64,000 bases of DNA. It comes from Nemertoderma westbladi (taxonomy: Eukaryota > Xenacoelomorpha > Nemertodermatida > Nemertodermatidae). The stretch covers positions 62,001 to 126,000 of the forward strand of contig JAUCBJ010002429.1 in the NCBI GenBank assembly GCA_032718475.1, in the 5' to 3' direction. The notes beneath the pieces are model-generated. The model was not told the DNA's origin and made no database searches. It saw nothing but the letters and a program-made list of their open reading frames with translations. This document shows, piece by piece, positions 62,860-64,000 of the stretch. Numbering within the stretch: position 1 is the stretch's first letter; each line of letters begins with the position of its first letter. A program made the translations under genes and the position numbers.

Positions 62860-64000
62860 TTGGGACACAGTGGCAGAAGGAGAACAGATGATGTGGGAGA
62901 TAAAGGATCTTTTCTCAAAATTGCTACTTTTAACTGCCACGGTTTCAACTCTAATATGGATTTTATAAATTATTTACTATCAGACCTTGATATCTTAGCT
63001 ATTCAGGAAACATGGTTGGATGACATGGAATCCCGTTTTCGTCTTAGTAAACTAAGCAGTGATTTTACTTGTATTTATGCCATCAGTAGTTTAAGGCAGA
63101 ATCCTTCTATGAAACGTAGAGCAGGTGGGGTTGCACTCTGGTTTAAAACTAATAAATTTCATGGTGTCGCAAATATCGAATCCGGCGACGATATAGTTGG
63201 AATTAAAGCAAATATTTCAGGATATTCAACTCCTTTTCTTTTTCTATCCTGCTACACCCCGGATGCTAGTAAACATAGTAACTGCTACGATATGTTTTAG
63301 GAAGGTTGGAGTCGCTGCTGTTGATGTATCAAGACTGTATTCCCATTATCATGGCTTATACCAATGCAGATGTAGGGCCTCTACAAGGCCCAAGGTACCA
63401 TCGCCCTGTCCCACCTCCTAGAGGCTCTAGGATTAAAAACTTCCTAAAAGAAGTGGGTCTCAGAGTGGCAGATGTCCAGAAGAACTTCACTGGGCCAATA
63501 ACAACGTTTATAGGACACAGGCAATCTTACATCGACCACATATACTGACCTCAACTTTTGGATTGTCAGTAATAAGTCGTGGGTGTGTGTTGGCAGACAG
63601 TGGAGGCCCTCTTAACATGTCGGATCACAGACCAATTCTTGCCAGATTATTATTGCCCGTTACAACCTCCACTACTAGAGGAGACAATCCTTAGCACGTC
63701 ATTCCTAGAGACAAGAACTCCCCAAAGAAGGTTCCGCCTTTCCGGTGTACGGACAGACTGACATGTTTCAATTGGCAGCAGGCGTCTGCAAATCAACTCG
63801 GCGACTATGGAAAGCTCATAACCGCAAGCTCTCTACACTCTTAGCCTCTATCACAACTAATAGTACAGAGTGGACAATGGAACAGCTTGATCTTGTAACA
63901 ACCCAACTCCAAGATATAATCTTTTCTGCAGCAATGGATACAATCCCTACAGTGAAGCACTCCAAACATTCGAAAAATATAAGAATCCGATCAGCTGCAC
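62860..64000 (+). pseudogene. LINE ORF2, APE endonuclease, continues past the window edge
   Basis: It reads LKIATFNCHGFNSN, LDILAIQETWLDDM, GGVALWFK and FLSCYTPDAS up to a stop at 63298-63300. After frame changes it reads YTNADVGPLQGPRYHRPVPP, FIGHRQSYIDHIY and NMSDHRPILARLL (about 63617-63655), the closing SDH motif. The N, E and H signature residues of APE endonucleases are present. RT would lie beyond 64000. Confidence 0.82.

Overview
This window looks like a repeat-dominated, non-coding part of an invertebrate animal genome. It contains metazoan-type LINEs, BEL/Pao and Ty3/Gypsy retrotransposons, a tRNA-derived SINE, TTAA-target DNA elements and one intronless membrane fibrinogen-domain gene. 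I see no bacterial-style operons, rRNA or CRISPR. Frequent AGGCCT and ACCGGT words and CCATGGCAAC-type boxes fit many marine invertebrates, but I cannot name a phylum from sequence alone.

Layout. 1-4232: broken LINE material (ORF1, APE endonuclease, RT). 4380-7490: a second LINE whose endonuclease is interrupted by a 5'-truncated LINE copy in the opposite orientation, with a 10-bp target duplication. 7755-9371: a Gypsy RT relic and a relic of a zinc-finger/restriction-like endonuclease module. 9682-11241: a 38-bp tandem repeat and a large foldback of tandem ~160-bp units. 11242-11502: a BEL/Pao protease scrap. 12307-13180: a TTAA-flanked G-run element whose empty site exists elsewhere in the window.

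13331-45728 is the centrepiece. A BEL/Pao-type retrotransposon of about 18.7 kb on the plus strand has ~1138-bp LTRs that differ at 3 positions. Its 5' leader is interrupted by a second, minus-strand BEL/Pao element (16045-29723, 13,679 bp) with 538-bp LTRs that read as identical and a perfect 5-bp target duplication. Both elements are far larger than usual for the family. Both carry an extra reading frame downstream of pol, after a ~1.5 kb non-coding spacer (617 aa inner, 1222 aa outer). In both I read the pattern of a DEDD/RNase D-like 3'-5' exonuclease fold. The outer element also has a small basic fourth frame. A deleted derivative at 53105-54842 keeps the zinc-finger end of the third frame and the fourth frame, which shows they are stable parts of this lineage. 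The inner element looks recently active: three intact frames, with ORF1 and pol joinable through a +1 shift at a G10 tract. The outer pol carries three in-frame stops.

45729-64000: an inverted-repeat element with a TE-derived domain fragment, a tRNA-derived SINE, the probable host gene for a type II membrane protein with a fibrinogen-related domain (48503-49582), a 5'-truncated LINE, a second TTAA/G-run element, the BEL derivative, a pair of diverged ~0.9-1.1 kb dispersed repeats, a foldback MITE, a 30-bp minisatellite of about 62 units, and a LINE running off the right edge. The protein upstream of that LINE's endonuclease carries a Ulp1-like cysteine protease signature split by another insertion.
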